This document shows, in pieces, positions 19,428-28,061 of a stretch of 64,000 nt of DNA (positions are counted from its first letter, which is position 1; every line of letters begins with the position of its first letter). The stretch covers positions 33,083 to 97,082 of the forward strand of contig QHZD01000029.1 of the NCBI GenBank assembly GCA_003225315.1, read 5' to 3'. The notes below the pieces were generated by a model. The model saw nothing but the letters and a program-made list of their open reading frames with translations. It did not search any database and was not told the DNA's origin. This DNA is from Acidobacteriota bacterium (GTDB taxonomy: Bacteria; Acidobacteriota; Terriglobia; Acidiferrales; UBA7541). Made by a program: the position numbers and the translations under genes.

Positions 19428-19841
19428 TTAACCGTTGCCGACGGCACGAATGGGAATCGTCACCGTCGCAGCGGCTTCCGAAGATCCCAGCATGTGGCAG
19501 CGCCCGTCGAAAATTCCGCCCGGGTCGATGACCATGCACGGGGAGTGCACTTCTCCCGTCACCACGCCCTTGGCTTCAATCTCCACGCGGCCCTTGGCGA
19601 AAATCACGCCGTCGAAACGGCCGGAGATCACCACGCGATTGCCCTCTATTTGACCTTCGACTTTCGCGCCATCGCCGAGGATCACTGTCTGCTCGGAAAT
19701 AATATTGCCCTTCACGTTGCCGTCGATTCGGAACGTGCCGGTGACCGTCAGCGTGCCTTCGAGAGACACTCCCTGATCGATGAATCCTGTCCATTCTTCG
19801 CTTGCGCCATCTTTGGCAGCGCTGGGCCACTTCCACGCCAT
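19428..19841 (-). CDS. bactofilin (polymer-forming cytoskeletal protein)
   Basis: A 137-residue bactofilin: IDQGVSLEGTLTVTGTFRIDGNVKGNI, then repeated right-handed beta-helix turns (VILGDGAKVEGQIEGNRVVISGRFDGVIFAKGRVEI) and the closing HSPCMVIDPGGIFDGRC. Bactofilins self-assemble into nucleotide-independent filaments that scaffold polar or cell-wall machinery. It lies directly downstream of parB on the same strand. In Myxococcus bactofilins are known to organise the ParABS system, so the neighbourhood suggests a similar positioning role here, by inference. Confidence 0.92.
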   Translation of the reverse strand: MAWKWPSAAKDGASEEWTGFIDQGVSLEGTLTVTGTFRIDGNVKGNIISEQTVILGDGAKVEGQIEGNRVVISGRFDGVIFAKGRVEIEAKGVVTGEVHSPCMVIDPGGIFDGRCHMLGSSEAAATVTIPIRAVGNG

Positions 19842-19969
19842 TGCAAAACCCCCGTAGAGATTGTTCTACTTTAGCCGCGCACGCAGATAAGTCAACGCAA
19901 CTCACGAAGTGTGTTGTCGAATGTGCGACTGAACGAACGGGCAGTAAGCCGTCGGCGGAACTCGCAAAG

Positions 19970-20893
19970 CTATTTCATCAAGCGATCGTAAAGACCCATT
20001 AGCTGATCGTCGTCGTAAAACTCGAGGACGAGTTGCCCCGGACGCATTTTCGTTTTCTGATGCAAAAGCACCTTCGTGCCGAGGTGCCGCTGAAGTTCAT
20101 CCAGAGCGGAGCGGATGTTCGCGTCCAGATGAACTTCCACCGGCGCGCGCCCGCCAGACGCCCGCCGCGACGCCAGCTTCTCAATCTGGCGGACTGTCAA
20201 TCCACCACGCGCAGCCCGCGTAGCGTAACGCATGCGCAATTGCGAATCCGACAAGGCGAGCAGTGCGCGACCGTGGCCTGCCGTCAATTTCCCTTCCTCG
20301 ATCCAATCCTGAATCTTCTGTTCCAGCTTTAACAGACGAATCGAATTCGCGATCGTGGCGCGATCCTTGCCGGTTCGTTCAGCGACGGATTCCTGGGTCA
20401 ACCGAGCTTCGTCCATTAAGCGCTCGAATGCACGCGCGGCTTCGATAGCATTGAGGTCTTCGCGCTGGATGTTTTCGACCAGCGTCATTTCCAACGCCAG
20501 GTCGTCAGAAACCTGCCGAACAATAACCGGAACTTTGGAGAGGCTTGCGCGCTGAGCTGCGCGCCAACGGCGCTCGCCGGCGATTAACTGATATCGCGAG
20601 CCGATTGGGCGAACAACCAATGGCTGGATAATCCCGCTGGCTTTGATCGATCGCGCCAGCTCGTCGAGGGCTTCTTCGCGAAAACGCGTCCGCGGCTGGA
20701 AAGGACTTGGTTCAATCAGGTCGATGTCGATCTGCTGAGGCCCGGCGTATGCAGCTTCACGGGCGGGAGTGGCGGCAGCGCCGCTGGCGCTCGTCGCGTG
20801 TGGTTGGATGGTTGCGGCGACTTCTGGAGAATCCTTAGGCTGAAGCTCCCGAATGAGCGCTCCGAGCCCCCGTCCCAGTGCGTTTCTTGGCAT
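19970..20893 (-). CDS. parB: chromosome-partitioning protein ParB
   Basis: A CTP-dependent DNA clamp that loads at parS, 307 residues from the ATG at 20893. Features in order: RNALGRGLGALI (ParA-stimulating N-terminus), a disordered Ala/Pro stretch, the CTP-binding ParB/Srx core with PSPFQPRTRF, GSRYQLIAGERRWRAAQ (C-motif GERR) and ENIQREDLNAIEAARAF, the helix-turn-helix LTQESVAERTGKDRATIANSIRLL, and a C-terminal dimerisation domain. The start codon lies within the parA coding sequence (59-nt overlap), so the pair is translated from one mRNA. Two parS sites occur 0.8 kb upstream. Confidence 0.96.
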   Translation of the reverse strand: MPRNALGRGLGALIRELQPKDSPEVAATIQPHATSASGAAATPAREAAYAGPQQIDIDLIEPSPFQPRTRFREEALDELARSIKASGIIQPLVVRPIGSRYQLIAGERRWRAAQRASLSKVPVIVRQVSDDLALEMTLVENIQREDLNAIEAARAFERLMDEARLTQESVAERTGKDRATIANSIRLLKLEQKIQDWIEEGKLTAGHGRALLALSDSQLRMRYATRAARGGLTVRQIEKLASRRASGGRAPVEVHLDANIRSALDELQRHLGTKVLLHQKTKMRPGQLVLEFYDDDQLMGLYDRLMK

Positions 20894-21647
20894 TGGCAAT
20901 GACCTCCTGGGCGAGCTGTGTATAGCCTTCTGCGCCCTTGCTGTGAACATCGTAAAAAATGATCGGTTTGCCGAAACTTGGCGCTTCCGCGAGCCGCACG
21001 TTGCGCGGAATCACGCTTTTGAAGATTTGCGTTCCAAAGAAGCTGCGCAAATCCGTAGCTACTTGGCGCGAGAGCGAAGTCCGCTCGTCATACATGGTAA
21101 GCAGGATTCCTTCGATTTCGAGGCTGGGATTCAGCGTGCGCCGGATGCGCATCAGGGTGTCGAGCAATTCGGAAACGCCCTCTAGCGCCAAGTATTCACA
21201 CTGAATAGGAACCAGCACGGCGTTTGCACCCACGAGTGCATTCAGGGTGAGAAGATCCAAGGCGGGAGGGCAGTCCAAGATAATGAATCGGTATTTATCG
21301 TCCAGCGCTTTTAGCGCCGCTTGCAGCAAATACTCGCGATTCTCGGTATTTACGAGCTCAACTGCCGCGCCAGCGAGGTTTTTATCGGCCGGAACAACAT
21401 CCAGGTTATCCACTTGCGATTTTTGGATGATCCTGTCGAATGGCTCGTTGAGAATCAAAATGTGGTAGAGCGTCCGCCGAGAGGGGTCCTTCGCAAAGCC
21501 AATCGCAGCAGTAGCATTTGCCTGGGAATCACAATCGATGAGAAGAGTGGGCTGTTCGGCGGAAGCAAGACACGCGGCAAGATTGACGGCAGTTGTCGTC
21601 TTGCCTACTCCACCCTTTTGGTTTGCAACGGCGATAATTCGAGCCAA
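20835..21647 (-). CDS. parA: chromosome-partitioning ATPase ParA (Soj)
   Basis: A 270-residue Walker-type ATPase of the MinD/ParA family. The deviant Walker A is KGGVGKTTTAVNLAA near the N-terminus. Other motifs are LLIDCDSQANAT, FIILDCPPALDLLTLNALV and the DNA-binding-side C-terminal helices. It starts MARIIAVANQKGG, the standard N-terminus. The C-terminus carries a short Gly/Ser/Ala tail that overlaps the parB start. It drives origin segregation with ParB; upstream are the two parS sites and rsmG, the ancestral rsmG-parA-parB order. Confidence 0.96.
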   Translation of the reverse strand: MARIIAVANQKGGVGKTTTAVNLAACLASAEQPTLLIDCDSQANATAAIGFAKDPSRRTLYHILILNEPFDRIIQKSQVDNLDVVPADKNLAGAAVELVNTENREYLLQAALKALDDKYRFIILDCPPALDLLTLNALVGANAVLVPIQCEYLALEGVSELLDTLMRIRRTLNPSLEIEGILLTMYDERTSLSRQVATDLRSFFGTQIFKSVIPRNVRLAEAPSFGKPIIFYDVHSKGAEGYTQLAQEVIANAKKRTGTGARSAHSGASA

Positions 21648-21696
21648 TGTTCCCCGCCCTGCGAGAATCTAGCAAACGATGGGCAAGGATGCAAGA

Positions 21697-21712
21697 TGTT
21701 TCACGTGGAACA
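21697..21712. promoter_or_regulatory. parS site 1
   Basis: TGTTTCACGTGGAACA matches the canonical parS palindrome TGTTNCACGTGAAACA at all but one position. It is located 50 bp upstream of the parA start codon. Confidence 0.9.
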
Positions 21713-21749
21713 CCGTCGGTGTGTGTAAATCGACGTGTGAAAGCCGGGA

Positions 21750-21765
21750 TGTTCCACGTGGAACA
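21750..21765. promoter_or_regulatory. parS site 2
   Basis: TGTTCCACGTGGAACA is a perfect palindrome and a parS variant. It lies 53 bp from site 1, start to start, in the gap between rsmG and parA. Together with the operon this marks an origin-proximal centromere. Confidence 0.9.
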
Positions 21766-21772
21766 CAAATCA

Positions 21773-22447
21773 TCACACTATCGCGGGGAGCGAAGTGCTA
21801 GCAGAAGAAGACTTCTTATTGCCCACTAACAGGAGCCTTCGCAGGGAATGGGGTACCGGAATAGGCTCTTGCCACTCCCATGTATTGATGCTCTGGATTT
21901 CAGAGAGATCCCGGGCTCCAATCCACAGAATAACTCGTTTCGCGGCAATCTGTTCTGACCTGGCCCACTCGAGAAAACCGGGAAATTCGCCCAGAGCACG
22001 AGAACAGATGTACTCCAGAGGCGCTATCTCCTCGCCAAGCTCCTCGTAACGCCGTGCCAGCACCTGTGCGCCCTTAAGTCCCAATTCACGAATGACTTCC
22101 GCCAGAAATGTGACCTTCTTAATGTTCGATTCGACCAGAAAAACCTGCAAACCAGGCCGGATAATCTTCAGCGCCAGACCAGGAAAACCGCCCCCAGAAC
22201 CCACGTCGGCGAGCCGACCCTTTTCAAGGGAAATGGCCTCGGCGGCGTACATACATTCACAAAAATGCCGGTGAAGGATCTCCAGCGGGTCGCGAATCGC
22301 CGTTAGGTTGACCTTTTCATTCCAAGTCAGCAAAATCTTCATATATTGTTGAATTTGAAGCAGTTGATCGTCGTACGCAGGGAGACTGAATTCCGTCAGA
22401 GCACGGCGTATTACGGCAACTGAGGGGACTGAGATAGCTGTTGTCAT
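21773..22447 (-). CDS. rsmG: 16S rRNA (guanine527-N7)-methyltransferase RsmG
   Basis: A 224-residue SAM-dependent methyltransferase that modifies G527 of 16S rRNA; its loss causes low-level streptomycin resistance. Key segments are YMKILLTWNEKVNLTAIRDPLEILHRHFCEC, the SAM-binding LADVGSGGGFPGLALKI, VFLVESNIKKVTFL and ICSRALGEFPGFLEWA. Its usual HxxDS motif reads HFCEC here. It is in the ancestral order with parA and parB, and a CPBP protease gene lies 18 bp upstream on the same strand. Confidence 0.94.
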   Translation of the reverse strand: MTTAISVPSVAVIRRALTEFSLPAYDDQLLQIQQYMKILLTWNEKVNLTAIRDPLEILHRHFCECMYAAEAISLEKGRLADVGSGGGFPGLALKIIRPGLQVFLVESNIKKVTFLAEVIRELGLKGAQVLARRYEELGEEIAPLEYICSRALGEFPGFLEWARSEQIAAKRVILWIGARDLSEIQSINTWEWQEPIPVPHSLRRLLLVGNKKSSSASTSLPAIV

Positions 22448-22465
22448 AGTAGTAACTGTTTAGTT

Positions 22466-23191
22466 CTAGTGTATCACATTTTCCCTTTCTTGGCTACTAG
22501 CTCCCCTCGGCGTCAAGTATCGTGGTCCAGCCGTTCCGGCGACCACATCCACGCCGCTGTGCCAGAAAATCGCAGGCATCAGGCTGCCGTACGCGAGTCG
22601 GCTCGTCCCGAGAATGAGGCCAATCAAGAGCGTCATCACAATCCCACCGCGTCCTTGGTAGCTGTGCGCCAGCCCAAAAAGGACGGAAGACAGCAGCACT
22701 ACGGCCCATGCTGGTAATCCAACGTGGAGGAGCACGGCCATGGCGAATCCGCGATAAAGAAACTCCTCGCAGAGGCCCGCGGTCATCGCCAGCGCGAGGT
22801 AAGGAAGCAACTCTACCGTGGATTGCGGCAAAATGCGTTCCGCGATGGCTTGAAGGGATCCCCGTGCTTCGACAGGAATTCTCCCGAGGCGTCGCAGGTT
22901 CAGCCACTGAAGAGACGCGATCGCCGCGGTGCCAACAACTGCTGCGATGAGAATCTTGCTTCTATCAGGGACTATCAGACCAAACTGGGAGGCCGTGAAA
23001 CCGTGCGCCCACGCGCGCCATGCTACAGCGGCAACGGCCAGCCATTGAAAGGCAATGGTTGAGGCGTAAAGGGAGAGGCGCTCCATCGTGCTGACGCGTG
23101 GCATCGCCAGCAATTTCTTCATGCGTGCTCGTCCGCGCCAAGGCAGAACGACGCCAAGCACCAGGAAGATCAGCCAAATGTCCCAGGGCAT
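22466..23191 (-). CDS. CPBP family intramembrane glutamic endopeptidase
   Basis: A 241-residue membrane protein with about seven hydrophobic segments and the three CPBP (ABI) motifs: CEEFLYRGFAM (EExxxR), SSVLFGLAHSYQG (FxxxH) and FWHSGVDVVAG (HxxxD/N-like). These Glu and His residues form the active site of Rce1-type intramembrane proteases. Relatives process prenylated proteins or bacteriocin-immunity substrates; the substrate here is unknown. The ATG at 23191 is chosen because it gives the first membrane helix (MPWDIWLIFLVLGVVLPW). Confidence 0.87.
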   Translation of the reverse strand: MPWDIWLIFLVLGVVLPWRGRARMKKLLAMPRVSTMERLSLYASTIAFQWLAVAAVAWRAWAHGFTASQFGLIVPDRSKILIAAVVGTAAIASLQWLNLRRLGRIPVEARGSLQAIAERILPQSTVELLPYLALAMTAGLCEEFLYRGFAMAVLLHVGLPAWAVVLLSSVLFGLAHSYQGRGGIVMTLLIGLILGTSRLAYGSLMPAIFWHSGVDVVAGTAGPRYLTPRGASSQERENVIH

Positions 23192-23305
23192 CCGCGAATC
23201 AGAACACTTTCCCCATGCGCAGCGCAAGTACGCAAAGGCGCACTGCACGCGAGCACGAAAGGCGGCACATCGCTATAATCGAAGCGCACTACAGCGAGGT
23301 GCGGC

Positions 23306-24385
23306 TTGACCCCATCCGTGAAACTCACGGCCATGGTCAAGGCAGCGGGTTGAGCGGCGAAGCTGAGTCCAGGGTTGCTGGATTCCGTTTTGCGCCGTTT
23401 GCCGCGGCCAACTGATCCCAACGTGCTCGTTGGTTTTGACACCAACGACGACGCTGGGGTGTATCTGCTGAGCCCGGAAATGGCCATGGTTCAGACCGTG
23501 GATTTCTTTACACCGATCGTGGATGACCCGCACACCTTCGGGCAGATTGCGGCGGCAAATTCGCTGAGTGATGTTTATGCCATGGGCGGGAGGCCGGTTT
23601 CCGCGCTTTCGATCGTCGGGTTTCCGGAAAAGGGCGAGCCGGAGATCCTGGAGCAGATTATTCGTGGCGGGCTTTCGAAGATGATGGAAGCAAAGTGCAG
23701 CGTTATCGGCGGCCACTCGATTCGCAATGACGATATTCAGTTTGGGTACGCGGTTACCGGTATCATTCATCCGCAGCGCGTGTGGAGAAATGTCGGCGCG
23801 CAAGCGGGGGATGTTCTGCTATTGACGAAGGCTCTCGGAACGGGAGTGCTCTCCACGGCGCTCAAAAAAGATCGCGCGATAGCGGCGGATTTGGACGCGG
23901 CGATCGCCTCCATGACACAGTTGAATCGCGCGGCTTCTGAGGCATTGCGAGAAATGCAAGAACAGGCCGGAACGTCGCAGCCGATTCATGCGGTGACGGA
24001 TATTACAGGATTCGGCCTGCTAGGCCACGCGCGCGAGATGGCGCTGGGCAGCCCAGAACGAGGAATCGAAGCTGTTTCTCTGGAGGTCGATCATGCTGCG
24101 ATTTCCTTCTTTCCTGGCGCCCTCGAAGCCGCGCGCGGAGGATTTCTCCCTGGCGGGCTGAAGAATAACCGCGATTTCATTGGCGATTGTGTTGGTTTCG
24201 CTGAGAGCGTTTCACAGGAATATCGCGACCTGCTCTTCGACCCGCAAACGTCCGGCGGCCTGCTGATTGCCATCTCGCCAGAATCTGCGGATGCCGCGGT
24301 CGCCACTCTCGACCGCCACGGCGTCGCCGCGCAGCGCATTGGCAAAGTCATCCCAAAGACGAATCCGCTCTTATCCGTCCGCTAG
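23306..24385 (+). CDS. selD: selenide, water dikinase SelD, a selenoprotein read through UGA
   Basis: It makes selenophosphate from selenide and ATP for Sec-tRNA and selenouridine synthesis. The conserved body (DDAGVYLL, TVDFFTPIVDDPHTFGQIAAANSLSDVYAMGG, GGHSIRNDD, TDITGFGLLGHAREM, DPQTSGGLL) is open from 23354. Upstream, the same frame crosses one TGA at 23351-23353 and reads TPSVKLTAMVKAAG-U-AAKLSPGLLDSVL, matching the SelD N-terminus around its catalytic Cys/Sec. With the start at TTG 23306, Sec is residue 16 and the catalytic lysine is Lys19, the Cys17/Lys20 spacing of E. coli. The product is 359 residues. A GAGGTG ribosome binding site lies 4 bp before the TTG and TATAAT at 23274. Standard gene calling would start at 23375 and lose the active site. 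Confidence 0.88.
23351..23397 (+). promoter_or_regulatory. selenocysteine codon with bacterial SECIS-like hairpin
   Basis: The UGA (23351-23353) is followed by an 11-nt spacer and an upper stem GAGTCC (23365-23370) / GGATTC (23380-23385), including one G-U pair, closing a loop AGGGTTGCT that contains GGU-like bases. A lower stem CGGCGAA (23355-23361) / TTGCGCCG (23390-23397) has one bulge. The spacing equals that of the E. coli fdhF element, which places SelB correctly. Confidence 0.78.
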
Positions 24386-24422
24386 AATGTCGCCCCAAGA
24401 TCTCATCGGATAGACGCTAACA

Positions 24423-25616
24423 ATGGACACGATTACACACGGCATCGCTGGGGCGCTGATTGGAAAGGCCGTCTTCCGCGGCGAGGACATGTTCGCCTCG
24501 CATCCGATGAACCGCGGCCGCATCATCACTTGGTCGCTAATGCTCGGCGCGATCTTTCCCGACTCCGATGTGCTCCGCGATATTTTCTCCCACGATCGAC
24601 TCCTTGTAATTACTTGGCACCGCAGCATCACGCATTCGTTGGTCCTGCTTCCACTTTGGGCGTTGCTTCTCGCGGGGATCACGCGCGCGTTTGCCAATCC
24701 GCGGAAGTGGGAAGCGCCGTCATTCCTGGCGCTGACGGGAATTTATGCCGTGGGCGTCCTGAGCCACATCCTGCTCGATCTGGTGACTTCTTTTGGGACG
24801 ATGATTTGGTCTCCGCTGCAATGGTCGCGCCCTGCGTGGGACATTATTTTCATTGTGGATTTCACGCTGACCGCGATTCTCCTTGTTCCGCAGTTGCTCG
24901 CCTGGGTGTATGCGCATCCGGAAAAGGAGAAGCGCCGCGCCATTGGGATGTGGCTGGTGTTCCTGCCCACGCCGTTCCTCATCGCGAAAATTGGTGAACG
25001 CGTTGGCGCGCCGGTTTCCGGGCGTGTTGTTCTGGGTGCCATACTTATTTTTGCCGGGCTCTTTCTTTTGCCTGCACTCCTCGGATGGGGCGTGAAGATC
25101 CGTCACGACACGTGGAATCGGGCCGGTTTCGCCGCGGCGCTGATCTATGTCGCGTGCGCCGCCTACGCGCACCACGTCGCGCTCGTGCGTATTCAGAAAT
25201 TTGCTGAGCTGTATCCGTTGCGAGTCGAATCCATCGGCGCGTTACCCCTTCCGCCATCGCTCTGGCACTGGGACGGGCTGGTTCGAACCGAGCGCGGCGT
25301 CTACGAGCTGCGCATGGACCTTGCCGACAAGCCCGCAAGCGACGGGGAATTGCTTACGCTGGAGCACCACTATTTCCCCGACGCCCCGCCGAATTCGTAC
25401 ATCGAGGTCGCCAAACGCCTGCCCGAAGTGCAGAAGGTTCTGTGGTTCTCGCGATTTCCCGTAACGCGTTTCCACAAGGAAGGCGATGTCGCCGTCGTGG
25501 AAATTGCCGACGTCCGTTTTGTTCAAGTACGCCGCGACCGCCCTGCAGCCTTCACGTATCGGGTGCGATTCGGCCCAGACGGGAACGTGCTGTCGCAAGG
25601 CTGGGCCACGCGGTAA
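24423..25616 (+). CDS. membrane-bound metal-dependent hydrolase (DUF457/YdjM family)
   Basis: A 397-residue protein starting MDTITHGIAGALIGKAVF. The DUF457 signature is spread over the first 130 residues: THGxxGA, FPDSDVLRDIF, WHRSITHSLVLLP and LSHILLDLVTSFGT. The His and Asp residues of HG, D-D, HRSITHS and SHxxxD are the presumed metal ligands. Six or so hydrophobic segments follow, then a ~150-residue soluble C-terminal domain. Relatives include LexA-controlled YdjM. The substrate is unknown. It is downstream of selD and may share its transcript (37-bp gap). Confidence 0.82.
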   Translation: MDTITHGIAGALIGKAVFRGEDMFASHPMNRGRIITWSLMLGAIFPDSDVLRDIFSHDRLLVITWHRSITHSLVLLPLWALLLAGITRAFANPRKWEAPSFLALTGIYAVGVLSHILLDLVTSFGTMIWSPLQWSRPAWDIIFIVDFTLTAILLVPQLLAWVYAHPEKEKRRAIGMWLVFLPTPFLIAKIGERVGAPVSGRVVLGAILIFAGLFLLPALLGWGVKIRHDTWNRAGFAAALIYVACAAYAHHVALVRIQKFAELYPLRVESIGALPLPPSLWHWDGLVRTERGVYELRMDLADKPASDGELLTLEHHYFPDAPPNSYIEVAKRLPEVQKVLWFSRFPVTRFHKEGDVAVVEIADVRFVQVRRDRPAAFTYRVRFGPDGNVLSQGWATR

Positions 25617-25636
25617 GACAGGCATTCGTGCCTGTC
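25617..25636. terminator. UUCG-tetraloop hairpin between convergent genes
   Basis: Arms GACAGGCA and TGCCTGTC flank TTCG, directly after the stop codon of the DUF457 gene and 24 bp from the end of jag on the other strand. It is likely a bidirectional terminator or a short palindromic repeat; TTCTTCCTGT follows. Confidence 0.6.
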
Positions 25637-25659
25637 ATTCTTCCTGTAGTGAAGTGGAA

Positions 25660-26190
25660 CTACCGGGAGGGCTTGCTGTCCGCGGGATGAATGACGACCT
25701 GGCGTTCTTCCCCGACGCCCACGCTTTCGGTGCGAATTCCGGCAACATCCTTCAGCGCCAGATGCACGATGCGGCGCTCGCGCGAAGACATAGGATTCAG
25801 CCGGAAGGGCTGGCGAGAACTTTGCACGCGCTCCGCGGCCACGCGCGCCGTCATGCGCAATTCTTCAAACCGCAGCGCCCGGTAGCCGCCGCAATCGATG
25901 TGTATCTTTTCATGATAGGCCGGTTCCATCCGCAGCGCGCGCAAGGCGAGGTGTTCGAACGCTTTCAAGACTTCGCCGCCGTGCTCCAGGAGAATTTCTT
26001 TGTCTTTGCCGTCAATGTCGGCGAGGACTTCCGCGTTGCCTCCCGAGCCTTCTCCCTCGGCAGCAATTGGCCGCACGTTCACCTTTAGCTCGAGCCCGGA
26101 GACGCGGACGATGTTCTCCAGAAACTGGCGCAGGGCATCGGCAGCGGCCTGGCGGTCTAACTTCCCATCGCGGATGAGTACTTGAGCCAT
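25660..26190 (-). CDS. jag: KH-R3H RNA-binding protein Jag (KhpB/EloR), lacking the Jag-N domain
   Basis: A 176-residue protein with a KH-type domain (KVNVRPIAAEGEGSGGNAEVLADIDGKDKEILLEHGGEVLKAFEHLALRAL) followed by an R3H domain (PFRLNPMSSRERRIVHLALKDVAGIRTESVGVGEERQVVIHP) that contains the R-x3-H signature. It binds single-stranded RNA and, in other bacteria, affects cell elongation and envelope gene expression together with KhpA, which is encoded at 54.9 kb. The ~50-residue Jag-N domain found in Firmicutes is missing. It is in the conserved place downstream of yidC. The ATG at 26190 leaves a 47-bp gap to yidC. Confidence 0.88.
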   Translation of the reverse strand: MAQVLIRDGKLDRQAAADALRQFLENIVRVSGLELKVNVRPIAAEGEGSGGNAEVLADIDGKDKEILLEHGGEVLKAFEHLALRALRMEPAYHEKIHIDCGGYRALRFEELRMTARVAAERVQSSRQPFRLNPMSSRERRIVHLALKDVAGIRTESVGVGEERQVVIHPADSKPSR

Positions 26191-26237
26191 CGGTCGTTCG
26201 AACGTTGCGAACCGCTTCTGCCTCTCTGAAATGTTTC

Positions 26238-28061
26238 CTAAGACTTTTTCCCGCGCACGGGCTTCGCGGGAGCCGGCACCGGATGGGTGCGGTTCAAATA
26301 CCACTGCTGCGCGATGCCAACCACGCTGCTGGTGAGAATATACACTGCCAGCCCGCTCGAAATCGGCGAAATCATGAAAATGCCCGCCATGGTGATGGGC
26401 ATGATCTTCATCATGGCCTGCTGCTGCGGGTCCGTCGCAGTCATCGGCGTCATTTTCGAGACGAGGTACATGGACACACCCATCAGCACCGGCAAAATGT
26501 AATAGGGGTCTTTTGCAGAAAGGTCCAGAACCCACAGCCAAGTCGCGTGGCGCATCTCGATGGCGTAGCGCAGCGCGGTATTCAATCCGAACCACACCGG
26601 CATTTGCAGGAACATCTGGAAGCAGCCGCCCACCGGATTGATGCCCTCGCGGCTGTAGATGGCCATCACTTCCTTGTTCATCTCCGCTTTGCGCGGATCA
26701 CGCATCGAATATTTCTTGTACTTCTCCTGGATGGCTTTGATTTCCGGTGCTACACGCTGCATTTTTAGCGTCGTTTTGTAGCTCGAAATGCGCAGCGGAA
26801 ACAGGAGCATATTGATGACCAGCGTCAGGACAACGATGGCCCATCCCCAGTTGGGAATGTAGGTGTGCAGCCATTTCAGGCCGTGGAAAAGAGGCTCGGC
26901 GATAAACTCCAGCCAACCGAAATTGATCAGCCCGTGCAGCGGTGGATTCATCTTCTTCAAATCGTCGTAATCTTTTGGACCAACGTAGACGCGCAGGGCC
27001 AGCGGCTGCGTCGCTGCTGCTACTTGCGGGACCGGTTCCAGCGTGTCTTGTCCATTCACCTTGACGGTGCGCGACGCCTTCCAGTAGCGAGTTTCGAGCG
27101 TGCCCATCGGCACCGGGACGGCGTCACCGCGGCCAATGATTGGCGGCAGAAACGCCGCTGTGAAGTAGCGATCCTCAATGCCGACGAAATCTTTTCCACC
27201 TTGCCACAGGCCGGGCCCCCACTTGTCCAGACCGTCCAACTTCTTGTGCGGAAAATTCGCGATCTTCCCGCCCTCGCTGTAGTACGTCGTGACCGTTTCC
27301 ACAGGCGCGGGGTTCGTTACCGTCAAATCACCGAAGCCGCCGAGCCAGCCAAGACCGGCCTTAATAGGATTGCCGTTGAACTTGGCGGAGGTTTCCACAC
27401 GAACCACATACGTGTGATCAAATTGAAAGTGCTTAGTGACTTCCAGGTGGCCGTCGCTCCAGACGAAATCCAGTCCAGAAGGAGCCTTGATCGGATTCGC
27501 GGGAAGAATCGAGTAATCCTGGCCGTGAGTTTCCGCTGCAGGACCGGGCTCACTTACCCAGGCTCTGTATAGTCCGCCGTTTGCCGCATTCTGCAACTGC
27601 TCATCATCGAGCACCACGGCGAAAGGCCAGTCGCCGGTTTGTTGCGATGCCTCGGGATGCACTACGTCGAGCACACGCTGCGGCTTGGCGTCATCCATGT
27701 AACCTTTCAACTGCCAACTCTTCACCACCGCGCCACGATTCGAAATCTCCACGCGGTAGAGATTATTCTCGACGATGATGGTGCGCTCCTGCGAATCGTT
27801 CTTTGCCGCAACGTTCACCTGCTTTGCAGGAGCGATGGTTGCCGACGCCGCAGCGGGCTGCGATGGATTCGCCGCCGGTGATGTCGCCGGACCTGGAGTG
27901 GCCGGAGCAGTCTGCGCCGGGCGATTGGTTTGTGTGGGCGGGATTTGCGGCTTCGGTCCGAAAAACCTTGCCCAGAGAATGATCACGCCAAAGGACAACA
28001 GCGAAGCCACCAGAATCCGCAGCTCCGGCGTGAACTTATCTTTTTGTCCCGGAGCGTTCAT
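26238..28061 (-). CDS. yidC: membrane protein insertase YidC
   Basis: A 607-residue protein of the Gram-negative type. The N-terminal helix (LRILVASLLSFGVIILWARFF) is followed by a Pro/Ala-rich linker, a large periplasmic beta-sandwich (about residues 90-380), and the conserved insertase core starting near WLHTYIPNWGWAIVVLTLVINMLLFPL. The core includes the positive-groove segment RISSYKTTLKMQRVAPEIKAIQEKY and GGCFQMFLQMPVWFGL. It ends in a basic tail (PAKPVRGKKS). It inserts proteins alone or with SecYEG. The yidD stop codon overlaps its ATG (ATGA), so translation is coupled. Confidence 0.97.
   Translation of the reverse strand: MNAPGQKDKFTPELRILVASLLSFGVIILWARFFGPKPQIPPTQTNRPAQTAPATPGPATSPAANPSQPAAASATIAPAKQVNVAAKNDSQERTIIVENNLYRVEISNRGAVVKSWQLKGYMDDAKPQRVLDVVHPEASQQTGDWPFAVVLDDEQLQNAANGGLYRAWVSEPGPAAETHGQDYSILPANPIKAPSGLDFVWSDGHLEVTKHFQFDHTYVVRVETSAKFNGNPIKAGLGWLGGFGDLTVTNPAPVETVTTYYSEGGKIANFPHKKLDGLDKWGPGLWQGGKDFVGIEDRYFTAAFLPPIIGRGDAVPVPMGTLETRYWKASRTVKVNGQDTLEPVPQVAAATQPLALRVYVGPKDYDDLKKMNPPLHGLINFGWLEFIAEPLFHGLKWLHTYIPNWGWAIVVLTLVINMLLFPLRISSYKTTLKMQRVAPEIKAIQEKYKKYSMRDPRKAEMNKEVMAIYSREGINPVGGCFQMFLQMPVWFGLNTALRYAIEMRHATWLWVLDLSAKDPYYILPVLMGVSMYLVSKMTPMTATDPQQQAMMKIMPITMAGIFMISPISSGLAVYILTSSVVGIAQQWYLNRTHPVPAPAKPVRGKKS

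Noticed and set aside
21406..21414. TTATCCACT, one mismatch from a DnaA box
   Set aside because: Single site inside parA; no cluster and no A/T-rich unwinding element, so not an origin by itself.
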